The notes under the pieces were generated by a model. It saw only the letters and a list, made by a program, of their open reading frames with translations, searched no databases and was not told the origin of the DNA. The translations under genes were made by a program, and so were the position numbers. DNA of 48,420 nucleotides from an uncultured Draconibacterium sp. (lineage in GTDB: Bacteria; Bacteroidota; Bacteroidia; Bacteroidales; Prolixibacteraceae): positions 1-48,420 of the forward strand of contig NZ_CAJXYQ010000025.1 in NCBI RefSeq assembly GCF_913063105.1, written 5' to 3'. Below are positions 31,959 through 41,492 of the stretch, piece by piece (position 1 is the stretch's first letter; each line of letters opens with the position of its first letter).

Positions 31959-33407
31959 ATGAACTTTTTATCAACAGCCTTACTCGCTATTCTACTGACA
32001 ATTAGCACTTCTGCAAAAAATAACGAGAAAAATATTTACGATGAAATTTATCGTCCGCAATTTCATTTTACGCCGGAAAAAAACTGGCACAACGACCCTA
32101 ATGGACTTGTTTTTTATGATAACGAGTATCATATGTTTTACCAATACAACCCCAATGGAAATGAATGGGGCTACATGCATTGGGGGCACACCATTAGCAC
32201 CGACCTGGTGCATTGGCAACATTTTCCAATTGCGCTGTACCCTGATGAGGAATCGACCGACAAGGAGAAATGTACAGCCTTTTCGGGTTCGGCAATTGTT
32301 GACGAACAAAACCTGCTAAACAAACAAACCAACGATACCAAAACACTGGTAGCCTTTTACACCAGCCAGCATTGCGGGCAACGTATGGCCTACAGCACAG
32401 ATAAAGGCCGAACCTGGAAAAAATACGAGGGTAACCCCATTATTCCTTTTGATGAAAAAGATGATGCCCGCGATCCAAAAGTAATTTGGCATGAAGAAAG
32501 CGAAAAGTGGATTATGGTGCTTTACCGCAAACAAAATGAAGAGGAAAATTCGAAAGGTGTATCATTCTACACCTCAAACAATCTTATCGACTGGAAATGG
32601 GAAAGTCATATTGCCGGTTTTTACGAATGCCCCGACCTGGTAAAATTTACAGTTACCAACCGCCCCGATGAAGTAAAGTGGGTGCTTTTTGATGGCGATG
32701 GCAGCTACCTGATGGGAAGTTTTGACGGAAAAACCTTTGCTCCAGAAAGCGCCAAATTAAAAAGCGACTGGGGAAAAAATTACTATGCCACACAAACCTG
32801 GAGTAATATTCCGCAATCAGACGGGCGTGTGATACAAATTGCCTGGATGCGTGATGGTAAATTCCCCGACATGCCCTTTAACGGGCAAATGTCGTTTCCG
32901 TGCGAACTAAGGCTTACAAAATTCGACAGTGGCTATAAACTCATTCGGAAACCTGTTTCTGAAATTGAATTATTGCACGACAAACAGTATACATGGGAGA
33001 ATAAGAATGTTATACCCGGAATAAACGACAACAAACTAAAAAAAGTATCGGGTGATTGTTTGCATATTATTGGAGAATTCGACTTAAAAACCGCTGATAA
33101 TTTTGGATTTATGTTACGCCATAGCAACAAAGCAACAGGCACAGAAATTCTGTACAATGTGAAGCGTGGCACCTTATCGGTATTAGGATGCACGGTGCCA
33201 CTTCCGGCTGTAAACAATAAAATAAAACTTGAGATTCTTTTAGACCGCTCTTCCATTGAAATATTTGCAAACGATGGGCAAGCTGTTATTTCCAACTGTT
33301 TTACACCAGACGAAAAAGCAACCGATGCCGTACTTTTTACCAATGGAGGAGAACTGGGGGTTGACAAACTGGATGTTTATAAAATGAAATCGATTTACGA
33401 GGACTAA
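31959..33407 (+). CDS. Glycoside hydrolase family 32 (exo-levanase/inulinase/invertase type)
   Basis: 482 residues with an N-terminal signal peptide (about 1-19), so exported. The GH32 residues are all present: nucleophile Asp46 in WHNDPNG, the stabiliser in RDP (Arg171-Asp172), and acid/base Glu223 in YECPDL. The five-bladed propeller (about 30-330) is followed by the C-terminal beta-sandwich (about 345-478, with LEILLDRSSIEIFANDGQAVISN). It releases fructose from fructans or sucrose; linkage preference cannot be read. No SusC/SusD pair, fructokinase or hybrid regulator is adjacent, so it is not in a standard polysaccharide utilisation locus within this window. Confidence 0.92.
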   Translation: MNFLSTALLAILLTISTSAKNNEKNIYDEIYRPQFHFTPEKNWHNDPNGLVFYDNEYHMFYQYNPNGNEWGYMHWGHTISTDLVHWQHFPIALYPDEESTDKEKCTAFSGSAIVDEQNLLNKQTNDTKTLVAFYTSQHCGQRMAYSTDKGRTWKKYEGNPIIPFDEKDDARDPKVIWHEESEKWIMVLYRKQNEEENSKGVSFYTSNNLIDWKWESHIAGFYECPDLVKFTVTNRPDEVKWVLFDGDGSYLMGSFDGKTFAPESAKLKSDWGKNYYATQTWSNIPQSDGRVIQIAWMRDGKFPDMPFNGQMSFPCELRLTKFDSGYKLIRKPVSEIELLHDKQYTWENKNVIPGINDNKLKKVSGDCLHIIGEFDLKTADNFGFMLRHSNKATGTEILYNVKRGTLSVLGCTVPLPAVNNKIKLEILLDRSSIEIFANDGQAVISNCFTPDEKATDAVLFTNGGELGVDKLDVYKMKSIYED

Positions 33408-33463
33408 AAGCGAATACAGGCAACAATGATCTGTTAGCTTTTATTCTCGCCTGTTCTTATATG

Positions 33464-35050
33464 TTAGAAAAACATAGTAATAAGCTGTACACAAACAATA
33501 AGCAACACCATGGCAACCGGATATACGGTAGCATAAGCAATGGAGTGTGCATTGGTTTCTGTCATTGAATCAGCTGCTGCAAGACCAGGTGTGCTAGTCA
33601 TGCTTCCGCTTAAAGCACCCAGTAAGGATAAAATATTCATTTTAAAAAACCATTTCCCCAGGAGCCCTGCAACCACCATGGGCAAGAGGGTTATTGCTGC
33701 GCCAAATAAAAATAGTTCAATACCGTACTCATTAAATGTTTCCACAATTTTTTGGCCTGCGCCGGTACCAACGGCAGCCAGAAACAATAACAAACCAAAC
33801 TGCCTGATTAATTGATTGGCAGCTCCGGTCATGGTCCATAATATGGGGCCGGTTTTACCTATACGACTTAAGATTAAGGCCACAACAAGTACACCTCCGG
33901 TAAGCCCCAAACTAAAAGCAAACGAACCTAATGAAATACTTACCTTACCTACCAACACACCCAAAATTATTCCCAGAGCCACCGGTAAAATATCGGTATC
34001 GGAAAGACGTTTCTGATCGTTGCCAAAAATTTTTATTACCATATCCATATTGGCACGACTACTTGCAATTACAAGTTTATCGCCAAACTGCAGTTTAGAC
34101 CCCGGGCTGGGAGAAATATTAATACCTGCCCGACGAATACGAGTAATTGTTGCTCCATAGGTTTGAAGCAGGTTTATTTGTCCGATAGTTTTATTTACAA
34201 CTTCTTTGTTAGTTACCAAAACCGAGCGAACATCGTACTTCGGATCGATAGTAATTTCCTGTTTTGTTTTAGGCCCAATTAACAATTCCATATTTTTCAG
34301 AGCCTCCTCAGTCCCCACTGCTTTTATGAGATCGCCCTTGTACAATACGGTTTCAGGGCTTGGAGTTACAGCAACACCTTCATGCACCACTCTTGAAACT
34401 ACCGCTTTGGTCATAAACCGAATTCGTAATGCGCCAATCGATTTTCCCACAACGTTTTCATTCTCAACAATAAAATTGCGCTTCACCACCTCCGGATACT
34501 GATTATTTAACACTGATTTATACTCTTCTTCTGCCTTTGAAACAGGGCTACCCAATATTTTAGGCAAAAACCGAATAAATAAAATCACACCAATTACTCC
34601 AAATGGATAACCTACTCCGTATCCGATTGAAGCCAGTGGCGACCCGGTATAATCGATTGCTGCCGCTAAGCCCGGCGTACTCGTTAACGAACCGGTTAAT
34701 AATCCTACTGCTATATTTGGATCGACATGAAACAATGTAATTACCAGCACAGTTATCAGCGAGGCCAACACAATAAGCAAAGAGGCAAAACCGGCTAGTT
34801 GCCGACCTTCTTTTTTAAACGACTCGAAAAATCCCGGCCCGGCCTGAATCCCAATGGTGAAAATAAAAAGCACCAAGCCCAGGTACTGAAAATCTTTTGG
34901 GATTACAACTCCGTAATGACCAAAAACCAGTGCTACAAAAATTACTGCCGACACATCAAGCGACAAGCCGAATATTTTTATGCGGCCAACAATAAAGCCC
35001 AACGCAATAATTACGAACAGGGCAAAATAGCTATTTCCGAGTAGTTCCAT
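33464..35050 (-). CDS. AspT/YidE-family transporter with two RCK_C domains
   Basis: 528 residues. Two membrane halves (about 1-165 and 355-528, roughly five helices each) share an inverted-repeat signature, GSLTSTPGLAAA in the first and GSMTSTPGLAAADS in the second. Between them lie two TrkA-C (RCK_C) domains (about 195-270 and 282-350). This is the architecture of the aspartate:alanine exchanger family (AspT) and the uncharacterised YidE/YbjL proteins. The substrate is unknown, and the cytosolic RCK domains suggest gating by a ligand. The ATG at 35050 (MELLGNSYFA) is preferred; an ATG seven codons upstream is possible. Alone between the convergent GH32 gene and pepE, which has its own terminator. 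Confidence 0.85.
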   Translation of the reverse strand: MELLGNSYFALFVIIALGFIVGRIKIFGLSLDVSAVIFVALVFGHYGVVIPKDFQYLGLVLFIFTIGIQAGPGFFESFKKEGRQLAGFASLLIVLASLITVLVITLFHVDPNIAVGLLTGSLTSTPGLAAAIDYTGSPLASIGYGVGYPFGVIGVILFIRFLPKILGSPVSKAEEEYKSVLNNQYPEVVKRNFIVENENVVGKSIGALRIRFMTKAVVSRVVHEGVAVTPSPETVLYKGDLIKAVGTEEALKNMELLIGPKTKQEITIDPKYDVRSVLVTNKEVVNKTIGQINLLQTYGATITRIRRAGINISPSPGSKLQFGDKLVIASSRANMDMVIKIFGNDQKRLSDTDILPVALGIILGVLVGKVSISLGSFAFSLGLTGGVLVVALILSRIGKTGPILWTMTGAANQLIRQFGLLLFLAAVGTGAGQKIVETFNEYGIELFLFGAAITLLPMVVAGLLGKWFFKMNILSLLGALSGSMTSTPGLAAADSMTETNAHSIAYATVYPVAMVLLIVCVQLITMFF

Positions 35051-35154
35051 GGGTGATTTATTTGCATACAAAGGTAAACAATACTTTTAGGGCAAAACAA
35101 AAACCAGAACCGGATAAAAACAGCAGGCAGAAGAATTAATGTTAACTACAGGAA

Positions 35155-35182
35155 CAAAAAAAACCGGATAAAAATATCCGGT
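35155..35182 (-). terminator. Terminator after pepE
   Basis: ACCGGATA pairs with TATCCGGT (35163-35170 and 35175-35182) and is followed on the minus strand by a run of eight T residues; it lies 37 bases past the pepE stop. Confidence 0.85.
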
Positions 35183-35218
35183 CTATGCTGTTTGTTAATG
35201 GTTATTGAAAACTTTCTA

Positions 35219-35923
35219 CTAAAGCAAAAAACCAAAATCATCACCTGCTGCCAGCTCTAACGGATCTTGTCCTTTCTTAAAAACTCTGCAGGTCCGGGTT
35301 CCGATCAAATCAATCGTTCCTTCTTCTATCTTAAACATCGTTCCTTCGCGCAAACCAGCAACGTAGCACTCCGGATTAATCTCCAGAAACTCCTGAATTC
35401 GCTGTTCACGTGTTTCGCCACCATGCCCTTCGGGGTTGGCATCCAAATAGTGCGGATTAATCTGAAAAGGTATTAATCCGGTACAATCAAATCCTTTTGG
35501 GTCGACAATTGGCATATCATTGGTTGTTCGTAACGTTGGACAGGCAACATTCGAGCCGGCGCTCCAACCAATATACGGTACTCCGTTATAAACGCGTTCC
35601 CTTATCGGGTTCATCAATTTCTTATCATGAAGCATTCGTACCAGTTGCCAGGTATTTCCCCCACCTACCACAATGGCTTTTGCTTCTTGAATTGCTTTAA
35701 CCGGATCGCTGAAAGTGTGAATACCCTTTACATGATGACCAATTTCCGCGAAGCGCTCTTCTACCTTCTCGCAATAGGTATCAAACGAAAAAGTTACCGC
35801 TGCATAAGGAATAAAAACGGCAGTTACAGGCTCCTCTCCCAGAAATTTTTTTATCTCATTCTTTGGATAGTCCAGATAAGGCTCACCCGGCATTGTTGAA
35901 TTACTAATTAATAACAGTTTCAT
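35219..35923 (-). CDS. pepE: Dipeptidase E (peptidase family S51)
   Basis: Cytoplasmic enzyme that hydrolyses dipeptides with N-terminal Asp. 234 residues, close to the E. coli enzyme (229). The nucleophile is Ser121 in IGWSAGSN, with Asp136 and His158 (INPHYLD) matching E. coli Ser120, Asp135 and His157 by spacing. VVGGGNTWQLVRMLHD (about 85-100) is also characteristic. It is monocistronic, with a terminator downstream. The neighbouring AspT-like transporter hints at aspartate-containing peptides, but that is only context. Confidence 0.93.
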   Translation of the reverse strand: MKLLLISNSTMPGEPYLDYPKNEIKKFLGEEPVTAVFIPYAAVTFSFDTYCEKVEERFAEIGHHVKGIHTFSDPVKAIQEAKAIVVGGGNTWQLVRMLHDKKLMNPIRERVYNGVPYIGWSAGSNVACPTLRTTNDMPIVDPKGFDCTGLIPFQINPHYLDANPEGHGGETREQRIQEFLEINPECYVAGLREGTMFKIEEGTIDLIGTRTCRVFKKGQDPLELAAGDDFGFLL

Positions 35924-35986
35924 TTTTTCTGATGGATTATTGTTTGGATTGCAATTACCGTAAAGTTCATGAATTTTTCTATGATA

Positions 35987-36068
35987 ATTATTGGCTTTTT
36001 TTCTTATTCAAACAAGCCCTTTGGCTTACCTGTACAATACTTAACAAACACACTAAAAAGCCAATAAT
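35987..36068 (-). repeat. 14-bp inverted repeat spanning the end of the barrel-protein gene
   Basis: ATTATTGGCTTTTT (35987-36000) is perfectly complementary to AAAAAGCCAATAAT (36055-36068), with 54 bases between. The right arm overlaps the last codons and the stop of the outer-membrane barrel gene. In the mRNA it would form a long 3' hairpin; the U-rich left arm fits a terminator or stabiliser. Confidence 0.45.
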
Positions 36069-36874
36069 GTTATGCCGAATGTAAAAGGCGTTAGTTCAGG
36101 ACCTTTTTCCGTCTTAAACAGCGGAACCAAATCGTATGATGCAAATACTTTAAACCAACGGTAACCGGTGCGTAACATAAGCGAATACTTAAACCTATGC
36201 ATCGAAAAATCATCTACCACTTTCAGTTTTTCTTTCTTTTCGTCTTTGTATTTAATTTTTGTATGGCTACTTAAACGAAAGCTACCCATCACTCCGGCTG
36301 AAATAAATATCCGGTTATCAAAATGATTGATTGGAATTTGAAACTCAAGCAGCAAAGGCAGGGTCAACGATTCAAGAGCCAATTTCGATTTCTGGTTTTC
36401 GTTAAAATACAGGAACTCTGGCGTAATAACACCATCATTTCCTTTTACAATTGTGGTATTATCATCAAGTCGGTAACTTTGCAGGTGCAGGCCAAGCCCT
36501 GTAACCAGACCAATGGTATTCCTGTTTTTTTGCAAGCCGATACTTTGCTGAAAAACATTGACATACGCCGAATTGGAACGAAAAACATCGTTCTCCATAA
36601 ATTCTGACTGATAACCCGAATAATCGGGATTAAGCAGCATATTAAAACCAAAATCGAATCCAGCCCAATGACCTGAGAATTTGTCTTGCCAAAGGTTTAA
36701 TCCATTATGTGTAACTTCAGTGATGTCAATCTTGCGTAAAAACCGTTTCGGATTATCTATCGGGATAATGGTGTCGGTTTCCTGGGCACCAACCCGCAAG
36801 CCAGATAAACATAAGCAAACAAGCAATACAAGCTGAAACAGTATAATTTTTTCAATGGGTTTTAGTCGCTTCAT
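36053..36874 (-). CDS. Outer-membrane beta-barrel protein
   Basis: 273 residues. A signal peptide (about 1-30, QLVLLVCLCLSGLRVGAQ) is followed by alternating amphipathic strands (HWAGFDFGFNMLL, TIGLVTGLGLHLQSYR, LTLPLLLEFQIPI, RIFISAGVMGSFRLS, FKYSLMLRTGYRWFKVFASYDLVPLF) and ends with FTFGITLLAF, the C-terminal aromatic residue expected by the BAM machinery. It resembles the eight-stranded PorT/OmpW-like barrels common in Bacteroidota, for which no substrate is known. The reading frame extends 15 codons upstream, but the ATG at 36874 places the signal peptide correctly. Monocistronic. Confidence 0.78.
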   Translation of the reverse strand: MKRLKPIEKIILFQLVLLVCLCLSGLRVGAQETDTIIPIDNPKRFLRKIDITEVTHNGLNLWQDKFSGHWAGFDFGFNMLLNPDYSGYQSEFMENDVFRSNSAYVNVFQQSIGLQKNRNTIGLVTGLGLHLQSYRLDDNTTIVKGNDGVITPEFLYFNENQKSKLALESLTLPLLLEFQIPINHFDNRIFISAGVMGSFRLSSHTKIKYKDEKKEKLKVVDDFSMHRFKYSLMLRTGYRWFKVFASYDLVPLFKTEKGPELTPFTFGITLLAF

Positions 36875-37063
36875 ATCTAACAGTTGCTTTGAATATGAAT
36901 ACCAGCAAATGTAAGCCATTGCTAAGAAATTTATGCGATTTGAATGTTAAAAATGGAAAACATAAACGTATAAAAATGGTGCGCAAGCATTTCCACATTT
37001 CTTCAACAACGTTAAATTTAAGAAAGAACACAGCATAAGCACCTGAAATACAAATAAAAAGAG

Positions 37064-37072
37064 TACCTTTGC
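37064..37072 (+). promoter_or_regulatory. Promoter -7 box (TACCTTTGC) of the DEAD-box helicase gene
   Basis: Full match to TAnnTTTGC, 21 bases before the helicase ATG. Confidence 0.6.
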
Positions 37073-37093
37073 GCCCACTTTAAAAAATTGAAT

Positions 37094-38761
37094 ATGAGTT
37101 TATTTGAAACAATGGGGTTAAAAGCCGAAATTTTAAGTGCCATTCAGGAACTTGGCTTTGAAAATCCCACGCCGGTACAAGAAAAAACCATCCCGTTTTT
37201 ATTGGAAAGCGACCAGGATATGGTTGCGTTGGCACAAACAGGAACGGGAAAAACAGCGGCATTTGGCTTACCCATTGTTCAGCAGTTCGACAGTTCGGTA
37301 AAAGCACCACAAGCCTTAATATTAAGTCCGACACGCGAATTGGCACTGCAAATTGCCAATGATTTGCAGAACTTTTCGAAAAATATTAACGGAGCAAAAA
37401 TTGCAACTTTATATGGCGGTTCCGACATCAGGAAGCAAATTACGGCTCTTGAAAAAGGAGCTCAAATTGTTGTGGGAACACCGGGCCGTACGCTCGACCT
37501 GATAAAACGAAAAAAACTAAGGGTACACGAGATTAAGTGGTTGGTACTTGATGAAGCAGACGAAATGCTTTCGATGGGATTTAAAGACGACCTGGATGCT
37601 ATCTTGGCCGACACTCCGGCAGAAAAACAAACCTTGTTGTTTTCGGCAACCATGCCTAAAGAAATTGTCTCCATTGCCAACAAATACATGGCCAATCCGC
37701 ATGAAATATCGGTTGGTAAGAGAAACACAGCTGCCGAAAATGTAGAACATAATTATTACCTCGTGCATGCAAAAGACCGCTACATTGCACTAAAACGGGT
37801 AGCCGATATCAACCCGAATATTTATGGTATTATTTTTTGCCGTACACGTGCGGAAACTAAAGATGTGGCCGACAAGTTAATGCAAGACGGGTATAATGCC
37901 GATGCACTGCATGGCGATCTTTCGCAGGCGCAGCGCGACCACGTAATGTCGCGTTTCCGTGGCAAACACCTGCAAATGCTGGTAGCTACCGATGTTGCCG
38001 CACGCGGGCTCGACGTTAACGACCTTACCCACGTAATTAACTATAACCTGCCCGACGACCCGGAGGTATACATCCACCGTAGCGGACGAACAGGACGTGC
38101 CGGAAAACGAGGAATTTCAATTACGCTGATTCACATGCGCGAGAAAGGAAAACTACGCGATGTAGAAAAAAAAGTTGGTAAGAAATTCCTAAAAGTTGCA
38201 GTTCCTTTAGGGAAAGAAATTTGCGAAAAACAACTCTTTAACCTTATTGACAAGGTTGAAAAAGTGGAAGTTAACAACGAACAGATTGGTGAATTTATGC
38301 CGGTTATTTATAAAAAACTAGCCTGGCTCGAGCGGGAAGAACTGATAAAACATTTTGTATCAGTTGAGTTTAACCGCTTTTTAAAATACTACGAAAACGC
38401 CAAAGATATAAATGTTGACGAAGCCCGCGAGAAGGAATCGATGCGGGGCGAACGCAGAAAAGGCGGACGCGACGGACGTGAACGTGGCGACCGGGGAAAA
38501 GGCCGTGGAAACAGAGGTAATATGTCGCGTTTCTTTTTTAGCCTTGGTAAAAAAAGTGGCGTCAACAAACGAGCCATCATCGATTTAATTAACCAAAACA
38601 CTCCGGGCAAAAGCATCGATATTGGCAGCATCGAGGTGTTGAAAGGCTTCTCATTTTTCGAAATCGACTCGAGGTATGAAAACGAGTTGGTAAAAGCCTT
38701 TAAAAATGCCCGGATCAGAGGACAAAAAGTAAATATTGAAATTGCCAACAAAAAGAAATAA
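37094..38761 (+). CDS. DEAD-box ATP-dependent RNA helicase with DbpA-type RNA-binding domain
   Basis: 555 residues. Motifs in order: Q motif (GFENPTPVQEKTIP), I (AQTGTGKT), Ia (PTRELALQ), GG, Ib (GTPGR), II (DEAD), III (SAT), then the second RecA domain with IV (IIFCRTR), QxxR-like SQAQRD, V (ATDVAARGLD) and VI (HRSGRTGRAG). A linker (about 445-475) rich in Arg/Gly (RGERRKGGRDGRERGDRGKGRG) precedes a C-terminal DbpA/CsdA-like RRM (about 480-553, MSRFFFSLGKKSGV ... IEVLKGFSFFEID). It remodels structured RNA, probably during ribosome assembly or in the cold. The start is the ATG at 37094; a TTG two codons earlier is not needed. A strong terminator follows. Confidence 0.93.
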   Translation: MSLFETMGLKAEILSAIQELGFENPTPVQEKTIPFLLESDQDMVALAQTGTGKTAAFGLPIVQQFDSSVKAPQALILSPTRELALQIANDLQNFSKNINGAKIATLYGGSDIRKQITALEKGAQIVVGTPGRTLDLIKRKKLRVHEIKWLVLDEADEMLSMGFKDDLDAILADTPAEKQTLLFSATMPKEIVSIANKYMANPHEISVGKRNTAAENVEHNYYLVHAKDRYIALKRVADINPNIYGIIFCRTRAETKDVADKLMQDGYNADALHGDLSQAQRDHVMSRFRGKHLQMLVATDVAARGLDVNDLTHVINYNLPDDPEVYIHRSGRTGRAGKRGISITLIHMREKGKLRDVEKKVGKKFLKVAVPLGKEICEKQLFNLIDKVEKVEVNNEQIGEFMPVIYKKLAWLEREELIKHFVSVEFNRFLKYYENAKDINVDEAREKESMRGERRKGGRDGRERGDRGKGRGNRGNMSRFFFSLGKKSGVNKRAIIDLINQNTPGKSIDIGSIEVLKGFSFFEIDSRYENELVKAFKNARIRGQKVNIEIANKKK

Positions 38762-39109
38762 CAAGTAGCTGAAAAACAAAGCTACAAATTATACGAAATA
38801 AAAAATCCGGTCTTGTTTTGAGACCGGATTTTTTATGCCCAAAACCAACAATTTTAGAAAAGTCGCCTAAAGGCTGTTGCACCAGTTAAGCAAAAACCGT
38901 TTACTATTCGTACCCAAAAATCACCCATCCAGCAACTATTTTTTTCATATTAGCTAAGCTTTCAGCAACTTTACATTAACAAGAGCAACGTAGCAATAAG
39001 GTGCGTAAGAAATTAAAACGCTCAATTTCCCCCCGGCTGAGCAACCCGTACAGCTCTGGAAAAAATGTTCTTCTGAAATTGTTTTTTATTATCTTCATAA
39101 AACCAAAAA
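38762..39109. other. Intergenic region between helicase and sensor kinase genes
   Basis: Contains the helicase terminator at its start, then a small hairpin (GCCT/AGGC near 38868) and, just before the kinase ATG, a TATCTTCA box similar to the -7 consensus. No coding frame is credible. Confidence 0.4.
38801..38834 (+). terminator. Terminator after the DEAD-box helicase gene
   Basis: An 11-bp stem AAATCCGGTCT (38803-38813) with AGACCGGATTT (38821-38831) and a following T-run. Confidence 0.9.
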
Positions 39110-40165
39110 ATGGCAAACCTGGCAACAACTAAAAAAATAACAAAACTACTGATTAAACACCTGCGAATATTGGCAGGCGCAATGGTAATTAGCATTGTTT
39201 TTAGTCTTATCCTGTTTCAAAAAATTTTTAATGCCGGACTTTTAAACACGCTGATTATGACCTTTATCCAGTTGGAGCTGTTTTTATGGCTGGGCATCCG
39301 TTTTTTCAGATCGATCGACCCGGAAAGTGCAGGATTCAGAAGAAAAACAATAGTGCGTTTTTTATTATTCTACCTCACTGTTCTGCTTATTGCCTGTCTG
39401 CTTTTTTTACTCACATATCTTTATCATTTTACTAAATCGGGGTATAGCTATGCCGAATTTTTCCCAAGTCTGCTTAACTCCGAGCTACAAACATTTGTTG
39501 CCGCCATTTTAATCGGTTTTGGCATTGGAGCCCTGTTTTTCTTTTATACACAGTGGACCGACGCCATTAAACGTATGCAAAAGTTAAAAGAAGAGAAGCT
39601 GATTTTTCAGTACGAAACGTTAAAAACGCAGGTAAATCCACATTTCCTGTTTAACAGTTTAAACACGCTTTCGTCGCTGGTAAATACTAATGCCGGTTTG
39701 TCCGAAAAATTTATCCAGAAGCTTTCGGCTGTGTACAGGTATGTGCTGGAGCATCAGGATAAAGATTTGGTAACACTTAGCAGCGAAATGCAATTTGTGA
39801 AAGACTTTTTTTACCTGCAAAAGATACGCGATGGCGAAAAAATAGAGCTGAAGGTTGACTTCTCAGAAATGAATAATATACAAATTATGCCGGTATCAAT
39901 TCAAATGCTGGTAGAGAACGCCATTAAACACAATGTGGCCACACGCGCCGAGCCTTTGCACATTACTATTCATTTTGAGGGGATGGACAAACTGGTGGTG
40001 CGCAACGACTTACGGCAACGAATGCAGCTAAGTTCCTCATCAAAAATAGGATTAAAAAACCTGAATGAGCGTTGCAAACTCATTCTTAAGCGCGAAATTG
40101 AAGTACAGGAAACCCGTGATGAATTTATTGTTAGAGTGCCACTAAAGCTCACAAAAGCGATTTAA
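39110..40165 (+). CDS. LytS-type sensor histidine kinase
   Basis: 351 residues. Four membrane helices (about 18-34, 42-65, 82-108 and 125-147) are followed by a His_kinase domain with QVNPHFLFNSLNTLSSL (His178 is the phosphorylation site), LVENAIKHNV (N box) and SKIGLKNLNERC (G box). It lacks a large extracytoplasmic sensor, so it probably senses within the membrane or by a partner. It phosphorylates the LytTR regulator encoded 30 bases downstream. The signal and the target genes are unknown. Confidence 0.9.
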   Translation: MANLATTKKITKLLIKHLRILAGAMVISIVFSLILFQKIFNAGLLNTLIMTFIQLELFLWLGIRFFRSIDPESAGFRRKTIVRFLLFYLTVLLIACLLFLLTYLYHFTKSGYSYAEFFPSLLNSELQTFVAAILIGFGIGALFFFYTQWTDAIKRMQKLKEEKLIFQYETLKTQVNPHFLFNSLNTLSSLVNTNAGLSEKFIQKLSAVYRYVLEHQDKDLVTLSSEMQFVKDFFYLQKIRDGEKIELKVDFSEMNNIQIMPVSIQMLVENAIKHNVATRAEPLHITIHFEGMDKLVVRNDLRQRMQLSSSSKIGLKNLNERCKLILKREIEVQETRDEFIVRVPLKLTKAI

Positions 40166-40195
40166 AAAACCACTTTCTAACTTAGAAAACAAAAA

Positions 40196-40948
40196 ATGAA
40201 AGTAGTAATTGTTGAAGACGAACACCTGGCCGCTGAAAAACTTATTCAGCAATTAAAAGCCATTGAGCCGGAGCTTTCGGTTTTGGCAGTGCTTGAATCG
40301 GTTGAAGAATCGGTTAATTGGTTTTCGAACAAGCCTGCTCCCGATTTGGTATTTATGGATATTCAGCTTGACGATGGCCTGTCGTTCGAGATTTTTGATG
40401 AATGCGAAATAACAGCTCCTGTAATATTCACAACAGCTTTTGATGAGTATGCGATTAAAGCCTTTAAAGTAAACAGTGTTGACTACCTGCTGAAACCAAT
40501 TGCCCTTGAAGCTTTACGCCAATCGTTGGAGAAATACAGCCTGGTTTATGGCCAACAACAACTATTTGAAGAAAAAGTAGCTAAGGTTATTGAGCAACTC
40601 TCGAAATCATACAAATCAAGATTCTTTATAAAAATTGGCAACCGCTTTCAATCCATTCAAACAAAAAACATTTGTTGCTTTTTTGTACAGGAACGTAATA
40701 CTTTTTTGAAAACTACCGAAGGAAAAACCTACGACCTCGACTATTCGCTTGAGCAACTCCAAAAAATGGTAAATCCGGATCAGTTTTTTCGTATTAACCG
40801 TAATTTCCTGCTAAATATTAATTGCATTAACGAGATTGTGGCTTTTTCAAGCACCCGCTTAAAACTGAAGTTAACAACAGCCTTTGACACCGAAGTTATT
40901 GTTAGTCGCGATAAGGTTTCTGAATTTAAACGCTGGATGGATAAATAA
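40196..40948 (+). CDS. LytTR-family response regulator
   Basis: 250 residues. Receiver domain (1 to about 125) with the acidic pair in VEDEH, phospho-acceptor Asp55 (VFMDIQL), Thr in FTTAFDEYA and Lys in YLLKPI. The LytTR DNA-binding domain (about 145-250) follows: FIKIGNRFQSI, FRINRNFLLNINCINEI and TEVIVSRDKVSEFKRWM. The paired LytS-type kinase is directly upstream. LytTR proteins bind paired direct repeats; I see no such sites nearby that would name the target. A weak hairpin (AAGGAG/CTCCTT, 40950-40971) follows. Confidence 0.92.
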   Translation: MKVVIVEDEHLAAEKLIQQLKAIEPELSVLAVLESVEESVNWFSNKPAPDLVFMDIQLDDGLSFEIFDECEITAPVIFTTAFDEYAIKAFKVNSVDYLLKPIALEALRQSLEKYSLVYGQQQLFEEKVAKVIEQLSKSYKSRFFIKIGNRFQSIQTKNICCFFVQERNTFLKTTEGKTYDLDYSLEQLQKMVNPDQFFRINRNFLLNINCINEIVAFSSTRLKLKLTTAFDTEVIVSRDKVSEFKRWMDK

Positions 40949-41041
40949 AAAGGAGCCATTTCTGACTCCTTAATCACCTTATTTTTTATCTAATGCTTTC
41001 CTGGCAGCATTTATCACGCTGTTCCAGGTAAGCCAATTGTT

Positions 41042-41467
41042 TTAAACCAGTTTTGCGTCTAATTCAATCTCGGCAGTTCCGCCGGCATACAAACGCGATA
41101 TCGGACATTTTTCTTTTGCTGCTGCTGCCAGCTCGGCAAACTTCTCTTGCGACAATCCTTCGCATTTGGTAACATTCGTTAGTGTAATATTGGTAATAGC
41201 CGGTCCGCCATCAACCTGCCCAAGTGTTACTGCAGCCTCTGTTTCAACGCTTTCGGGTGTTAAACCTTCGCCACTAATAAGCGCAGCCAAAAACATCGAA
41301 TAGCAACCAGAGTGAGCCGCTCCAACCAGTTCTTCAGGGTTTGTTCCTTTTCCATCTTCAAAACGCGATGCAAAAGTAAACGGCCCGCTGTAACCGGTTA
41401 TGTTCATATTCCCTTTTCCCTCTTTAAGAGTTCCGTTCCAAACAGAATTAACTTTTCTTACTGACAT
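41042..41467 (-). CDS. OsmC-family peroxiredoxin (organic hydroperoxide reductase)
   Basis: 141 residues. The two redox cysteines of the family are Cys55 (AAHSGCYSM) and Cys121 (AKEKCPISR), which reduce organic hydroperoxides via a disulphide; Glu45-46 in the NPEELVGAAH loop is also conserved. Length is typical for OsmC. It follows the AhpC-like gene by 25 bases on the same strand, so both probably form one peroxide-defence operon, with the AhpC gene first. Confidence 0.92.
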   Translation of the reverse strand: MSVRKVNSVWNGTLKEGKGNMNITGYSGPFTFASRFEDGKGTNPEELVGAAHSGCYSMFLAALISGEGLTPESVETEAAVTLGQVDGGPAITNITLTNVTKCEGLSQEKFAELAAAAKEKCPISRLYAGGTAEIELDAKLV

Positions 41468-41492
41468 GATTTTAAAATTTTAAGTTTAAGTA

